Shown piece after piece: positions 1-14,020 of a stretch of DNA of 64,000 bases. The DNA is from Luteibacter flocculans. GTDB taxonomy: Bacteria; Pseudomonadota; Gammaproteobacteria; Xanthomonadales; Rhodanobacteraceae. Location of the stretch: positions 1,284,001 to 1,348,000 of the forward strand of contig NZ_CP063231.1 in the NCBI RefSeq assembly GCF_023612255.1, given 5' to 3'. A program made the position numbers and the translations under genes. The notes beneath the pieces are model-generated. The model saw only the letters and a program-made list of their open reading frames with translations. It made no database searches and was not told the origin of the DNA. Position 1 is the first letter of the stretch. Each line of letters starts with the position of its first letter.

Positions 1-1
1 G

Positions 2-445
2 TCGGAGTGGACCTTCGAATACGATCTGGAAGAACTGGGCATCGCCGAGGCCTGGCTGCTGCGCCAGTGCGAGAAGGTCGGTGCCCGTGCCCGGTCGCGT
101 GGGGTCCAGGCGCGTACGGTGTCCGTCAAGCTGCGCGAACCGCCGTTCACCACGCACAGTCGGCAGGCTCAGCTGCCCGTTCCCGGCAATGCCACGCCCG
201 AGATCTATGCCGTGGCACGACGCTTGCTTCAACTTTGGTGGAACCAGCATCCCCGGCCGAGGCTACGTTTGCTCGGTGTGGCCTTGTCGGGCTTCGACGC
301 CCGGCATGGGGATGAGCAGCAGGACATGTTCGCCGCCCCCGTCTCGAAAAAGCGATCCGACGGCGTTCAGGATCTGATCAACGGGCGCTTCGGCGCCGGG
401 GCGCTGGTTCGTGCGGGTGTACTGAAAACGCGCGACGGCGAATGA
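2..445 (+). CDS. dinB: DNA polymerase IV (Y family), C-terminal part only
   Basis: The open frame enters from the left edge and ends at TGA 443-445, so only the last 147 or so residues are present. The segment contains the pattern TVSVKLREPPFTTHSRQ followed by an amphipathic helix ending in LLQLWW, which is the little-finger domain of DinB polymerases. DinB performs error-prone translesion synthesis on damaged templates in the cytoplasm. The catalytic palm and fingers lie outside the window. The C-terminus (VLKTRDGE) does not show a clear QLxLF beta-clamp motif, but a QQDMF stretch about 36 residues before the end could serve that role (inference). Confidence 0.85.
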   Translation, partial: SEWTFEYDLEELGIAEAWLLRQCEKVGARARSRGVQARTVSVKLREPPFTTHSRQAQLPVPGNATPEIYAVARRLLQLWWNQHPRPRLRLLGVALSGFDARHGDEQQDMFAAPVSKKRSDGVQDLINGRFGAGALVRAGVLKTRDGE

Positions 446-526
446 ATGAGCCCATTGGGCGGGGAACCCGGACTGCGCTAATGTGTCCGTTTGTGACACG
501 GAACGTAACCTGGACGAGGTGCGGTC

Positions 527-934
527 ATGCCGGTCATGACAGGCAAGGACGGTATTTCAGGATGGGTGGAGAAGCTGATGTCGAACGACAAGGATGATCA
601 GAACATGCGATACCGCCATGCCCGCATGCGCGTGAGGACGGCTGTCCTCATGAGCCGCGGCGGTGAGGCGCATCCCACAGACCTGGTGGACATCTCGGCC
701 ACCGGCGCCCTGCTGCGTCGTCCTCTCGGCTGGCGCGGTGAGCCCGGGCAGACCTGGATTCTCGACATGATCTTCGGCCACGACCTGCACATCCATGTGG
801 AGGCGTCGGTGGCCCGTGTGTCGGCGCGGCAGATCGGGATGGAATACACCCTCATCCCCGAAGACAAGCAGGCCTCGCTGTGGGAACTGCTCGGCGGCTA
901 TGCCGACACGCTGGAGACCTGGAAGGACGAATAA
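527..934 (+). CDS. PilZ domain protein
   Basis: This 135-residue protein carries the two PilZ signatures: an arginine-rich RxxxR-type stretch (RHARMRVRTAVL, about residues 31-42) and DISATGA (about residues 55-61), matching D/NxSxxG. PilZ domains bind cyclic di-GMP and pass the signal to motility or polysaccharide machinery. No other domain is visible, so it is a stand-alone PilZ adaptor with unknown partner. The start at 527 is chosen because GAGGT lies seven bases upstream; an in-frame ATG at 578 is a weaker alternative. It is convergent with fadD, with a REP-like hairpin between them. Confidence 0.85.
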   Translation: MPVMTGKDGISGWVEKLMSNDKDDQNMRYRHARMRVRTAVLMSRGGEAHPTDLVDISATGALLRRPLGWRGEPGQTWILDMIFGHDLHIHVEASVARVSARQIGMEYTLIPEDKQASLWELLGGYADTLETWKDE

Positions 935-955
935 GCACGGCGCCATGCCGGACTC

Positions 956-1022
956 GTGGGAGCCAGCAGGCTGGCGATGGGTGCTTGTCGCGTGCATCCA
1001 TCGCCAGCAGGCTGGCTCCCAC
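956..1022. repeat. REP-like inverted repeat
   Basis: Two 25-bp arms, 956-980 (starting GTGGGAGCCAGCAGGCTGGC) and 998-1022, are reverse complements apart from two central mismatches, with a 17-nt loop. The arm type, GTGGGAGCC with an internal GC hairpin, is the usual shape of repetitive extragenic palindromes in Xanthomonadales and Pseudomonas. It lies between the converging PilZ and fadD genes and may protect the 3' ends of both transcripts. Confidence 0.75.
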
Positions 1023-1025
1023 CCG

Positions 1026-1065
1026 TTTCTATCAGGCTTGTTTCTTTTCTATCAGGCCTGCTTCT
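1026..1065. repeat. 20-bp tandem duplication at the fadD 3' end
   Basis: Two adjacent 20-bp units, 1026-1045 and 1046-1065, both starting TTTCTATCAGGC, differ at two positions. The second unit contains the fadD stop codon (1052-1054) and its last codons; the first is a copy of it lying just outside the gene. It looks like a slippage duplication of the gene end. Confidence 0.7.
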
Positions 1066-2740
1066 TCTTGCGTTCTTCGTCGCGCAGCTCGCGACGCAGG
1101 ATCTTGCCGACATTGGTCTTCGGCAGGGCGTCGCGGAACTCGATGTGCTTCGGCCGCTTGTAGCCGGTGAGGTTCTCGCGGCAGAACTCCTTCAAGGCAT
1201 CGACGGTGAGCGACGGGTCCTTGCGCACCACGAACAGCTTCACCACTTCGCCGGAGTGTTCGTCGTCCACGCCGACGGCAGCGACTTCGGCCACGCCCGG
1301 GTGGTGCATGACGATGTCTTCGATCTCGTTCGGGTACACGTTGAAGCCCGACACCAGGATCATGTCCTTCTTGCGGTCGACGATGAAGGCCTGGCCTGTT
1401 TCGTCCATGCGGGCGATGTCGCCGGTGCGCAGCCAACCGTTGGCGTCGAGCACCTTGGCCGTCTCGTCCGGCTGGTTCCAGTAGCCCTTCATGACCTGCG
1501 GCCCGCGAATGCAGAGCTCGCCCACCTCGCCGATGGGAAGGACGCGATCATCTTCGCCACGGATCTGCGCATCGGTGCCGGGAATCGGGTAGCCGATGGC
1601 GCCGGTGTAGTCGGTGATGTCGACACGGTTGGCGAACGCCACCGGGGAGGTCTCGGTGAGACCGTAGCCCTCGATGATCGGATGACCGGTGACTTTCTTC
1701 CAACGCTCCGCCACGCTGCGCTGCAGCGCCATGCCGCCGGCCATCGAAAGATGCAGGTGCGAGAAATCCACCTGATCGAAGCCCGGGGTGTTGAGCAAAC
1801 CGTTGAACAGCGTGTTGACGCCGGTGATCGCCGTGAACTTGGTCTTGCGCAGCTCCTTGACGAAGCCACGCATGTCGCGCGGATTGGTGATGAGGTGATT
1901 CAGGCCGCCAAGGCTCGCGAAGATGAGGCAGTTAACGGTCAGCGAGAAGATGTGATACAGCGGAAGCGCCGTGATGATCGACTCTTCGCCCAGCGTGGCG
2001 TGGCCTGCCACCCATGGCCGCGTCTGCAGCATGTTCGCCACCATGTTGCGGTGGGTGAGCATGGCGCCCTTGGCGACGCCCGTGGTGCCGCCGGTGTACT
2101 GCAGGAAGGCCACGTCGTCGTGACCGATCTCCACGGCCGGTAACGCGTGCTTCTTGCCGCGCTCCAGCGCAGCCCGGAAGCGCACGGCGTTCGGTAGGTT
2201 GAACGGCGGCACTTCCTTGCGCACCGTCTTCACCACGAAGTTGATGATGTTGCCCTTCGGGAAGCCCACCATGTCGCCGACGGCGGTGGTGATGACGTGC
2301 TGAACCTTGGTGCCATCGAGCGCGTGTTGCGCGGTAGCGGCGAAGTTGTCGAGGACGACCAGCGCCTTCGCGCCCGAATCTTCCAGTTGGTGATGCAGTT
2401 CGCGCGTCGTATACAGCGGATTGGTGTTCACTACCGTCAGGCCGAGGCGCAGCGCACCGAACAGCGCGATCGGATACTGCAGCAGGTTCGGCAGCATGAT
2501 CGCGAGGCGGTCGCCTTTCTTCAGCCCGAGTTCGCCTGACAGATAACCCGCGAATGCGGCGGAGAGTTCGTCCAGCTCGCCATAGCTGAGCACCTTGCCG
2601 AAGTTGGCGAAGGAGGGGCGATCACGAAATTTCTTAAACGAGTCTTCTAAGACGGCCGCCACGGAGCGGTACGCGTTGACGTCGATGTCGGCGGGAATGC
2701 CGGCCGGATAGTGGTCAAGCCACGGACGCTCAATGCTCAT
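1052..2740 (-). CDS. fadD: Long-chain fatty acid-CoA ligase
   Basis: The 562-residue product is the normal FadD length (about 560). It activates long-chain fatty acids to acyl-CoA with ATP at the inner membrane, the entry step to beta-oxidation. The ANL-superfamily phosphate-binding loop YTGGTTGVAKGAMLTHRN is at about residues 215-232, followed by GYGLTETSP, the adenylate-binding GWLRTGD motif and the C-terminal PKTNVGKILRREL with the catalytic lysine. The open frame extends far upstream, but ATG 2740 (MSIERPWLDHYP) is the family start. It is divergent from the NTF2-like lipoprotein gene. The last codons are duplicated just beyond the stop. Confidence 0.95.
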   Translation of the reverse strand: MSIERPWLDHYPAGIPADIDVNAYRSVAAVLEDSFKKFRDRPSFANFGKVLSYGELDELSAAFAGYLSGELGLKKGDRLAIMLPNLLQYPIALFGALRLGLTVVNTNPLYTTRELHHQLEDSGAKALVVLDNFAATAQHALDGTKVQHVITTAVGDMVGFPKGNIINFVVKTVRKEVPPFNLPNAVRFRAALERGKKHALPAVEIGHDDVAFLQYTGGTTGVAKGAMLTHRNMVANMLQTRPWVAGHATLGEESIITALPLYHIFSLTVNCLIFASLGGLNHLITNPRDMRGFVKELRKTKFTAITGVNTLFNGLLNTPGFDQVDFSHLHLSMAGGMALQRSVAERWKKVTGHPIIEGYGLTETSPVAFANRVDITDYTGAIGYPIPGTDAQIRGEDDRVLPIGEVGELCIRGPQVMKGYWNQPDETAKVLDANGWLRTGDIARMDETGQAFIVDRKKDMILVSGFNVYPNEIEDIVMHHPGVAEVAAVGVDDEHSGEVVKLFVVRKDPSLTVDALKEFCRENLTGYKRPKHIEFRDALPKTNVGKILRRELRDEERKKKQA

Positions 2741-2866
2741 GAATCGGACGAACTCCAGAAAGTGACGTTCGTACGGCGCATCGTCGTACGATCGAGGCAT
2801 TGGAGCATACGCGCGCGTACAGCGGCAAGCCGCGCCGCAGCGAGCCGACACGGGGAGAAAGTACCG

Positions 2867-3298
2867 ATGTGGAAGGCCGGAACCATGCTGCTGTGCCTCG
2901 TTTTCGCCGGGATGATCGGCTGCAGGCACACGCCCGACGAGGAACAGATACGGGCCGCAGTGACGGCGACAACCGAAGCGGCGGAAGCGGGCAAGGCAAG
3001 CGACGCGGTGGCGGCGCTCAGCGACGATTTCGACGGTAACGGTGGGCAACTGGATCGGCAGTCGCTTTCCCGACTCATTCGCGGCTACGCGCTGCGCCGG
3101 CAGGCGATTCACGTGCTGATGGGGCCGATCTCCACCGAGCGGCGAGGCGAGCGGATGGTCGCGACATTTACCGTCACGCTGACCGCCAGCGCGGGCGTAC
3201 TCCCCGACGACGCGGGTGCATACAACGTCGAAACTGGCTGGCGAAAGGAAGGCGGCGAGTGGCGCTGCTTCACGGCCACATGGAAGAAAGCCTTGTAG
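2867..3298 (+). CDS. Small NTF2-like lipoprotein
   Basis: The 143-residue product begins MWKAGTMLLCLVFAGMIGC, a lipoprotein signal peptide with the probable lipidated cysteine at residue 19 (MIGC is a slightly atypical lipobox). The mature part DEEQIRAAVTATTEAAEAG with a C-terminal beta-rich half ending GGEWRCFTATW resembles nuclear transport factor 2-like fold proteins; no catalytic role can be assigned. A longer open frame starts at 2711, but GGGGAGA at 2852-2858 places the real start at ATG 2867. It lies divergent to fadD and convergent to acnA. Confidence 0.7.
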   Translation: MWKAGTMLLCLVFAGMIGCRHTPDEEQIRAAVTATTEAAEAGKASDAVAALSDDFDGNGGQLDRQSLSRLIRGYALRRQAIHVLMGPISTERRGERMVATFTVTLTASAGVLPDDAGAYNVETGWRKEGGEWRCFTATWKKAL

Positions 3299-3319
3299 CG
3301 GCGCACGAGAGACAGGCAC

Positions 3320-3350
3320 AAAAAAACGCCCCGGTGTTACCCGGGGCGTT
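3320..3350 (-). terminator. Rho-independent terminator of acnA
   Basis: A 10-bp perfect stem (AACGCCCCGG at 3325-3334 and its complement at 3341-3350) with a 6-nt loop is followed, on the minus strand, by a T run (A run 3320-3326 on plus). It directly follows the acnA stop. Confidence 0.9.
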
Positions 3351-3363
3351 CTGCGGAGGCCTC

Positions 3364-6108
<2,745 letters not shown>

Positions 6109-6294
6109 GCTGTACTCCTGGCGTGCGTGCTTAGCTGGGGAGGCCGGGCGGCCCGGGACGGACCGCCAAAGGCGTCGATTATCGCGCAGTCTGCCGTGGG
6201 AGCGCGACCGGCTGAGACCGGCAGCGGCTAGAATGGCCGATTCGTGGCGCAGACCACGCGAATCTCGGCGGCGAAAGGATGAGGGCGGCGGGAC

Positions 6295-7272
6295 ATGGGC
6301 GCAAACGCATTTGATGGCACGCAGCGTTCGATGATTTCGATGGCCTTGTCGTCGGTGTCGCTGCGCGACCTCGCGCTGGTCCAGGCCGTGGCGCGCGAGG
6401 GCAGCTTCAACAGTGCGGCCCGGGCCATGTACATCAGCCCGTCGGGCCTTTCGCACCAGGTGCAGAAGGTGGAGCAGGCGCTGGGCGCCCCGCTGTTCGA
6501 GCGCGGCGGCCGGCGCGTGGTGCCGACCGCCAGCGGGCAGCGGTTGCTCGGCTATATAGAAGACGTGCTGGCGTCCGCCGAGCATCTGGAGCACGCCGCT
6601 CGTGCCGGGCACGTCGCCTTCGGGGGTGAGCTTCGTCTGGGCGTGCCCTCGACCCTGGGTCCGTACCTGCTGCCGCACTTCATCGAGCCGTTCCCGCAGC
6701 GTTTCCCCGGTGCGCGGTTGACCATCTCGGAAGGCAAACCCCGCGGCCTGCTGCGTCGTCTGCAGGAAGGCGAACTCGATGCCGTGCTGGCCCCGCCCGT
6801 TGCGACCGTGACCGGCCTGGAATCGACGGCGCTGTTCTTCGAGCCCTACGAACTCATGCTGCACACCGGGCATGCGTTGGCGGGCAGGGCGTCGATTCGC
6901 CTGGCGGAACTGGACGCCGCGGAGGCGACGCTCATGGCCGAGAGCCACGGCCATGGCGTCTCCGATCTGGGCATGGCCGGTTCGGCCCGGCCCGAGCGCA
7001 TCCAGGACCTCAGCATCGAAAGCCTTGCCACGCTAGTGGCCTTGCGCGGCGGCTATACGCTTGTGCCGATCCTGGCTCACGAGCGGCTGGGGTCGATTCC
7101 CAACGTCGTATTGGCCGCGGTGGAAGACGCGCGGCCTGGCCGGCACATTTCTCTTTACTGGCGCAGTGCCACGCCGTGGCACGACGACCTGGCGCGCTTC
7201 GGGGATCTTCTGCGAACGCTGGCAGAAACCATCCCGGGGCTGGACGCGGCGCTGCCTCAGACCGTGGCGTAG
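6295..7272 (+). CDS. LysR-family transcriptional regulator, OxyR-like without redox cysteines
   Basis: The 325-residue protein has an N-terminal winged helix-turn-helix (about residues 20-80; [20 protein letters not shown]) and a LysR substrate-binding domain beginning [16 protein letters not shown]. The overall pattern, including [10 protein letters not shown] and the pair LEDG-type loop, is close to OxyR. The region where OxyR carries its peroxide-sensing cysteines reads [13 protein letters not shown] here, with no cysteine, so peroxide sensing by a disulfide is unlikely. Start 6295 is preceded by a G-rich stretch; ATGs at 6331 and 6340 are alternatives. It is divergent from acnA. Confidence 0.85.
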   Translation: MGANAFDGTQRSMISMALSSVSLRDLALVQAVAREGSFNSAARAMYISPSGLSHQVQKVEQALGAPLFERGGRRVVPTASGQRLLGYIEDVLASAEHLEHAARAGHVAFGGELRLGVPSTLGPYLLPHFIEPFPQRFPGARLTISEGKPRGLLRRLQEGELDAVLAPPVATVTGLESTALFFEPYELMLHTGHALAGRASIRLAELDAAEATLMAESHGHGVSDLGMAGSARPERIQDLSIESLATLVALRGGYTLVPILAHERLGSIPNVVLAAVEDARPGRHISLYWRSATPWHDDLARFGDLLRTLAETIPGLDAALPQTVA

Positions 7273-7303
7273 CGACAACTGCCCAGACGCCGGGACGCTC
7301 GCC

Positions 7304-7930
7304 TCAACCGCCGTCGTCGAGCGTCGAGCCTGTCAGCAGGCCGCGCGCCAGCATGGCGCACTGCTTGCGATAGACCAGCAGTTGCCACTGGCGACCGCCG
7401 AGCTGGTTCCACAGCACTGCCGAACGTACCGCCGCAAGAAGCGACGCGCGCACGCGATCCACGTTCGCCTTCTGCTGCAGGTGCGCTGGCGTACCGGTGA
7501 CCATCACCCGTGGCTTCAGGGTGGACAGCGTGGACGTGTAGAGATCGGCGAGGCGCGCGGCCACGTTGGGGTGCGTGATGCCGAAATGTTCGACCTGCCG
7601 CTGGGCACCGACGATGCCCTCGCGCAGGCGATCGACCAGGCCGCGCTGGCGCGACAACGCACGTTCCAGGCGAAGTACGGTGACTGCCATGCGCATGACC
7701 GCCACGTCGCGGGTCTGGTCCTCGAACTGCGCGACCAGCGTGCGCAATCCGCGGCGCACGCCGCCCACACCGCCGTATACGGAGGCCACGGAATCGGCAT
7801 CGATGCGAAAGACGCTGGCGATGCTGGCCTCAAACGCCGCCTCGTCGCAGCGGCCGTCGGTCGCCAGTTGCTGGGCGAGGGCGGCGCCCTGGAAAACACC
7901 CGCCAGGGCGAGCACGCGTTCTTCGTTCAT
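7304..7930 (-). CDS. hflD: High frequency lysogenization protein HflD
   Basis: The 208-residue, helix-rich protein ([20 protein letters not shown]) matches HflD, a membrane-peripheral protein that in E. coli binds the lambda CII activator and lowers lysogeny. The start overlaps the mnmA stop by 4 nt (ATGA), so both are translated as one operon nudJ-mnmA-hflD, the same order as in E. coli. It ends 31 bp from the convergent LysR gene. The gene family has a role beyond phage control that is not defined. Confidence 0.92.
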   Translation of the reverse strand: MNEERVLALAGVFQGAALAQQLATDGRCDEAAFEASIASVFRIDADSVASVYGGVGGVRRGLRTLVAQFEDQTRDVAVMRMAVTVLRLERALSRQRGLVDRLREGIVGAQRQVEHFGITHPNVAARLADLYTSTLSTLKPRVMVTGTPAHLQQKANVDRVRASLLAAVRSAVLWNQLGGRQWQLLVYRKQCAMLARGLLTGSTLDDGG

Positions 7931-9048
7931 TCGGAAAACTCGGGGGAAGGGGGTGGAGCCAGGCCGCCGTAGGGAGCGTCGGTGGCAGCGATCACGGCAC
8001 CGCCCAGGCATACCTCGTCGTCATACAGCACGACCGACTGCCCAGGCGTCACGGCGCGCTGGGGTTCGTCGAACGACACCTCCAGGGTGTCGCCGCGAAC
8101 CGCGACAGTGCATGCCTGGTCGGCCTGGCGGTAACGCGTCTTGGCGGTGCAGCGGAACGAAAGGGCGGGCGGCTCGCCAGCGACCCAGGTGGCGTCGGTC
8201 GCTGAAAGCCGTGTCGATTGCAGCCAGCGATTCTCTCCGCCCTGCGCGACGACAAGCGTGTTGCTGGCGACATCCTTGCCCACCACGTACCAGGGCTCGT
8301 TCGGCGCGTCGGCTCGGCCACCGATGCCGAGGCCGTTGCGCTGGCCGAGTGTGTAATACATGACGCCCTGATGCTCGCCGATGACACGGCCACCCGGGTC
8401 GATCATCGGGCCGGGCCTGGCGGGAAGGTAGTGCGAAAGGAACGAGCGGAAATCCCGCTCGCCGATGAAGCAGATGCCCGTCGAATCCTTCTTCGCGTGG
8501 GTCGGCAAAGCCGCTTCGCGGGCCATCTCGCGCACGCGCGGCTTTTCGATCTCGCCGACCGGGAACAGCGTGGCGGCCAGTTGTTCCTGGCCCAGTGCAT
8601 GCAGGAAATAGCTCTGGTCTTTCGCGGCATCGACGGCGCGCAGGAGGCGATAACGGCCGTCGCGGAAATCGACGCGGGCGTAGTGGCCGGTGGCGATCTT
8701 TTCCGCGCCGAGCGCTCGTGCGTGCTCGAGGAAGGTCTTGAACTTGATCTCGCGATTGCACAGCACGTCGGGATTCGGCGTGCGCCCCGCGGCGTACTCC
8801 GCGAGGAAATAGGCGAACACGCCGTCCCAGTACTCGCTCGCAAAATTTCGCGCATGGAAGGGGATGCCCAACCGGCCGCAGACGGCAACGGCGTCCTTGC
8901 GATCCTCGTCGGTGGTGCACGGGCCGGAGCGGTCGTCTTCCTCCCAGTTTTGCATGAACATGCCTTCCACCTCGTGCCCGGCTTCCCGGAGCAGGAGTGC
9001 GGCGACCGAGGAGTCCACGCCGCCGGAAACGCCGAGGATCACTTTCAC
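7927..9048 (-). CDS. mnmA: tRNA-specific 2-thiouridylase MnmA
   Basis: The 373-residue enzyme adds sulfur to C2 of the wobble uridine in tRNA-Lys, -Glu and -Gln, with ATP. The PP-loop [15 protein letters not shown] is at the N-terminus, and the two catalytic cysteines lie in CNREIKF and STGICFIG. The start is GTG at 9048 ([10 protein letters not shown]); the longer open frame upstream is the shadow of nudJ. The GTG overlaps the nudJ stop (GTGA), which supports translational coupling. Confidence 0.95.
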   Translation of the reverse strand: MKVILGVSGGVDSSVAALLLREAGHEVEGMFMQNWEEDDRSGPCTTDEDRKDAVAVCGRLGIPFHARNFASEYWDGVFAYFLAEYAAGRTPNPDVLCNREIKFKTFLEHARALGAEKIATGHYARVDFRDGRYRLLRAVDAAKDQSYFLHALGQEQLAATLFPVGEIEKPRVREMAREAALPTHAKKDSTGICFIGERDFRSFLSHYLPARPGPMIDPGGRVIGEHQGVMYYTLGQRNGLGIGGRADAPNEPWYVVGKDVASNTLVVAQGGENRWLQSTRLSATDATWVAGEPPALSFRCTAKTRYRQADQACTVAVRGDTLEVSFDEPQRAVTPGQSVVLYDDEVCLGGAVIAATDAPYGGLAPPPSPEFSE

Positions 9049-9533
9049 GAGTCGACCCCAGGCAGCAGGCTCGACACCGTATCCAGCGGCAGGCGCCGAC
9101 CGTCGAGCCAGGCGTCGATGGTGAGCAGGATCAGCGGCGTGCGCAGCCGGTCGCCGAGCGCCTCGATCTCGTCGCGCCGCAGCCATAGAGCGCGGCGGAT
9201 ACCCTTGTCCAGCGGCAGCGTCTCGTCGTGGGAAAGGACATGGGCCGAAAAGCCGAAGCGCAGAACCTGCTCGCCGTGCTCCGAACTGGTCCACTGCCAC
9301 ACCCCGAGGAAAGCGTCGAGCGCGACGCGGTGGCCGGTTTCCTCGAGGGTTTCGCGCACCGCCGCGGCCTGCAACGTCTCGCCCGGATCGAGGTGACCTG
9401 CAGGCTGGTTGTAGGCAATACGACCGCCAACTTCCTCCTCGACAATGAGGAAACGGTCGCCGCGCGCGACCACGCAGGCCACCGTCACCCGGGGGCACCA
9501 CACGTTTTCGGTGGGGGAGCTGGTCGGCGTCAT
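9045..9533 (-). CDS. nudJ: Nudix hydrolase NudJ
   Basis: The 162-residue product carries the full Nudix box beginning [20 protein letters not shown], which matches Gx5Ex7REUxEExGU. The preceding [20 protein letters not shown] and NQPAGHL are typical of NudJ, which hydrolyses HMP-PP and some nucleoside di- and triphosphates. The gene leads the operon nudJ-mnmA-hflD, as in E. coli, which supports the orthology beyond the motif. It is divergent from clpS, with a 119-bp intergenic region. Confidence 0.9.
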   Translation of the reverse strand: MTPTSSPTENVWCPRVTVACVVARGDRFLIVEEEVGGRIAYNQPAGHLDPGETLQAAAVRETLEETGHRVALDAFLGVWQWTSSEHGEQVLRFGFSAHVLSHDETLPLDKGIRRALWLRRDEIEALGDRLRTPLILLTIDAWLDGRRLPLDTVSSLLPGVDS

Positions 9534-9652
9534 CGGCTTAAGGGGATAGGGCTCTGGAAAAAGGCCTATTGTGCCATCACCTGTGGGAATCGACCGGAAA
9601 GTGGCCCGGCTTCCGGTGTATAAACGACTCGCGTATCGAAGGCTTCAAATTA

Positions 9653-9985
9653 ATGTCCCAAGAACACGAACACGATCAGGAAAGCGAACGCGGGCACGGC
9701 CTCGCCATTGAGACGGCCCGTCCCGACACTGCCAGGCCGCCGCTGTTTCAGGTCGTCCTGCTGAACGACGACTTCACGCCGATGGATTTCGTGATCGAGG
9801 TATTGCGCAGTTTCTTCGGTATGGACCAGGAGAGGGCGGTACAGGTGATGCTTCATGTTCACACGCGAGGAAAGGGCGTCTGCGGCGTGTTCACTCGCGA
9901 GGTGGCAGAAACCAAGGTGACTCAGGTCAACGAGTACTCACGGTCTCATCAGCACCCGCTGTTGTGCACTATGGAAAAGATGTAG
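9653..9985 (+). CDS. clpS: ClpS adaptor protein
   Basis: The 110-residue protein delivers N-degron substrates to ClpAP. The core [19 protein letters not shown], the [12 protein letters not shown] segment and the C-terminal [10 protein letters not shown] are diagnostic. The N-terminal 30 residues are charged and flexible, as in the family. ATG 9653 is chosen over an upstream frame start at 9569 because it gives the family length. clpA starts 78 bp downstream on the same strand. Confidence 0.97.
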   Translation: MSQEHEHDQESERGHGLAIETARPDTARPPLFQVVLLNDDFTPMDFVIEVLRSFFGMDQERAVQVMLHVHTRGKGVCGVFTREVAETKVTQVNEYSRSHQHPLLCTMEKM

Positions 9986-10063
9986 CCGATCCCCCATCTG
10001 GAGTTCATGCGGCATTGAAAGGGGGCTCGCCCTCGCCGCCCACAGCTATCGGAGACGGTCCGT

Positions 10064-12331
<2,268 letters not shown>

Positions 12332-12371
12332 GAAAGGCAGGCGCCGCCATGGCGGCGGTAAGCCTGCGAGA

Positions 12372-12408
12372 GCTATAGCGGCGAGGCGGGTTTCCTCGCT
12401 GCTATAGC
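12372..12408. repeat. Inverted repeat after clpA
   Basis: Arms GCTATAGCGGCGAGG (12372-12386) and CCTCGCTGCTATAGC (12394-12408) pair with one mismatch. A second nested palindrome (GCAGGC...GCCTGC around GCCGCCATGGCGGC) lies just upstream at about 12336-12367. Neither has a T run; the true terminator follows downstream. They resemble intergenic repetitive hairpins. Confidence 0.6.
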
Positions 12409-12424
12409 GGCTCCCTACAACAAT

Positions 12425-12457
12425 AAAAAAGCCGCGGGCGTTTGCCGCGGCTTTTTT
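12425..12457. terminator. Bidirectional rho-independent terminator (clpA/infA)
   Basis: AAAAAAGCCGCGG (12425-12437) pairs perfectly with CCGCGGCTTTTTT (12445-12457), giving a G+C stem flanked by A and T runs, so it works on both strands. It separates the converging clpA and infA genes. Confidence 0.93.
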
Positions 12458-12484
12458 TGCCTCATGGAGGCGGCGCGAGGCGCC

Positions 12485-12703
12485 TTACTTCATGCGGTAC
12501 GTGATGCGTCCCTTCGTCAGGTCGTAAGGGGTCATTTCGACCTTCACCTTGTCGCCTGTAAGGATGCGGATGTAATGCTTGCGCATGCGGCCGGAGATAT
12601 GGGCAGTGATGACGTGCCCGTTCTCGAGCTGCACGCGGAACATGGTGTTGGGCAGGGTCTCGAGGACCGTGCCTTCCATTTCGATGACGTCGTCTTTTGC
12701 CAT
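12485..12703 (-). CDS. infA: Translation initiation factor IF-1
   Basis: The 72-residue product has the normal IF-1 length and is a single OB-fold ([19 protein letters not shown], then [11 protein letters not shown]-like [11 protein letters not shown] and [10 protein letters not shown]). It binds the ribosomal A site with IF-2 and IF-3 during initiation. It lies next to clpA, as in many gammaproteobacteria, but convergent to it. Confidence 0.97.
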   Translation of the reverse strand: MAKDDVIEMEGTVLETLPNTMFRVQLENGHVITAHISGRMRKHYIRILTGDKVKVEMTPYDLTKGRITYRMK

Positions 12704-12806
12704 GTGTTCCGGGTCGACATGAACGGCCGGAATGGCCGCATAAGTCCACTAGTATGCCATAGGGGGCGGTGCGAGGCCACCGGGCGGCGCCCGGTGGCGG
12801 CAGGGA

Positions 12807-13082
12807 TCAGCCGAATTGTTCGTCCAGCTTCCGGCGGATCTCGTCTTCGATGGTGCCGCGCAAGGGCGAGAGAAGCATGCCGAGTTCGGCCGTCACGTGG
12901 ACGTCGGTGGCGGTCACCTCGATGGCGCCCTTCACGCCAGAACGCGCGAAGCTCATGGTGTCGCCGTCCCATTGGCCTTCGGTGCCGAATTTCTCGCTGA
13001 TGCGAGCAGCAACTTTCTCGACCACCGTGCGGGCATTCTCGAGGGTCGTTCCATGGGGGCGGCGGATGTCGATCTTTGCCAT
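12807..13082 (-). CDS. Polyhydroxyalkanoic acid system family protein
   Basis: The 91-residue product (MAKIDIRRPHGTTLENARTV, later GQWDGDTMSFARSGVKG and LSPLRGTIEDEIRRKL) matches the PHA-granule region family (PF09650-type). The family is found near polyhydroxyalkanoate genes in some species, but no PHA gene is seen here, so the name does not establish a function. It is divergent from the FHA gene. Confidence 0.8.
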   Translation of the reverse strand: MAKIDIRRPHGTTLENARTVVEKVAARISEKFGTEGQWDGDTMSFARSGVKGAIEVTATDVHVTAELGMLLSPLRGTIEDEIRRKLDEQFG

Positions 13083-13212
13083 CGCGGCGGGTCCTTCTGT
13101 TCGATGGAGTTGCCAAGTCTAGCAGCGTCCTTGTCACGGACCGATGACGCCTTTGCGTTCAAATAGATACCGCGCTCTGCTAAAGTCGCGTCGTCAACGT
13201 CCCGGTTCTTCC

Positions 13213-13980
13213 ATGCGCATCGAATTCGTCAGCTCGGCACGCGGTGATTTCCACTGGTCACGGCCCGTGCTCACGATTGGCCGCGGGGAGGATAACGACC
13301 TGGTCGTGTCCGAAACCCAGGTCGCCGCGCGCCACGTCACCATCCACCGGGACCGTCGCGGTCTCGTGTTGCAGGTCGCACCCGAGACGGGGCGCGTGTA
13401 CGTCAACGCACGACCCGTGCGCGAACGCGCGCTGCTGCGCCCTGGCGACAGCCTTTCCCTCGGTGACTGCCGAATGCTGGTGCGCGATGACGCGGACCTT
13501 GATGCCCGGGTGACCGTCGAGCCTACCGAATCGCGTTGCACCGTCGCCTTGCGGCCGGTGGCCGGCCCCTTGTCGGGTCGTGTGGTCGCGGTGGGCGACC
13601 GCCTGGAGCTGGGTTCCACCCACGGCGCGCTGCCCCTCGAACTCCCCGGCAACGACGCAGCCTTGCTGACGCTGGCGTGGGAGCAGGGGGATCTGGTGCT
13701 CGATGCTTCGCGTGTCCCCGCCCGTCACGCCGTGCGCGTCAACGGGGTGAAGGTGGTGCGAGCCTCGCTGCAGCCGGGCGACCAGATCGGCATCGCCGCC
13801 CACCGCTTCGTGGTCGATGGCCCCGGCTGGGCCGCGGAACCGGTAGTGATCATGTCGGACCCGGAGCCCGAGGTCGCCGTGCCGGACACTGACGCGCCGC
13901 GCGGGGACGTGTGGTGGCTGATCGCGACCGCCGCGCTGTTGGCGCTGGGTATCTCCGCAGTGCTTTTCATGCACTTCTGA
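13213..13980 (+). CDS. FHA-domain protein with C-terminal membrane anchor
   Basis: The 255-residue protein starts at ATG 13213 (MRIEFVSSARGDFHWSRP); a longer frame from 13144 lacks support. An FHA fold is visible at residues 1-95 with GRGEDNDLVV, ARHVTIHRD and VYVNARPV, giving the conserved GR, H and N positions of phosphothreonine-binding domains. A second, more diverged FHA-like half follows (GDRLELGSTHG to VNGVKVVRASLQPGDQIGI). One transmembrane helix (WWLIATAALLALGISAVLF) ends the protein, so the FHA parts face the cytoplasm. The partner kinase is not in the window. Confidence 0.75.
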   Translation: MRIEFVSSARGDFHWSRPVLTIGRGEDNDLVVSETQVAARHVTIHRDRRGLVLQVAPETGRVYVNARPVRERALLRPGDSLSLGDCRMLVRDDADLDARVTVEPTESRCTVALRPVAGPLSGRVVAVGDRLELGSTHGALPLELPGNDAALLTLAWEQGDLVLDASRVPARHAVRVNGVKVVRASLQPGDQIGIAAHRFVVDGPGWAAEPVVIMSDPEPEVAVPDTDAPRGDVWWLIATAALLALGISAVLFMHF

Positions 13981-14020
13981 CGGGCATAATCGGCGTTACC
14001 TTCCCCACGAAGAGAACGAA

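Noticed and set aside
956-2143. A 395-residue plus-strand open frame opposite fadD
   Set aside because: Shadow of fadD; starts inside the REP-like element and has no family pattern.
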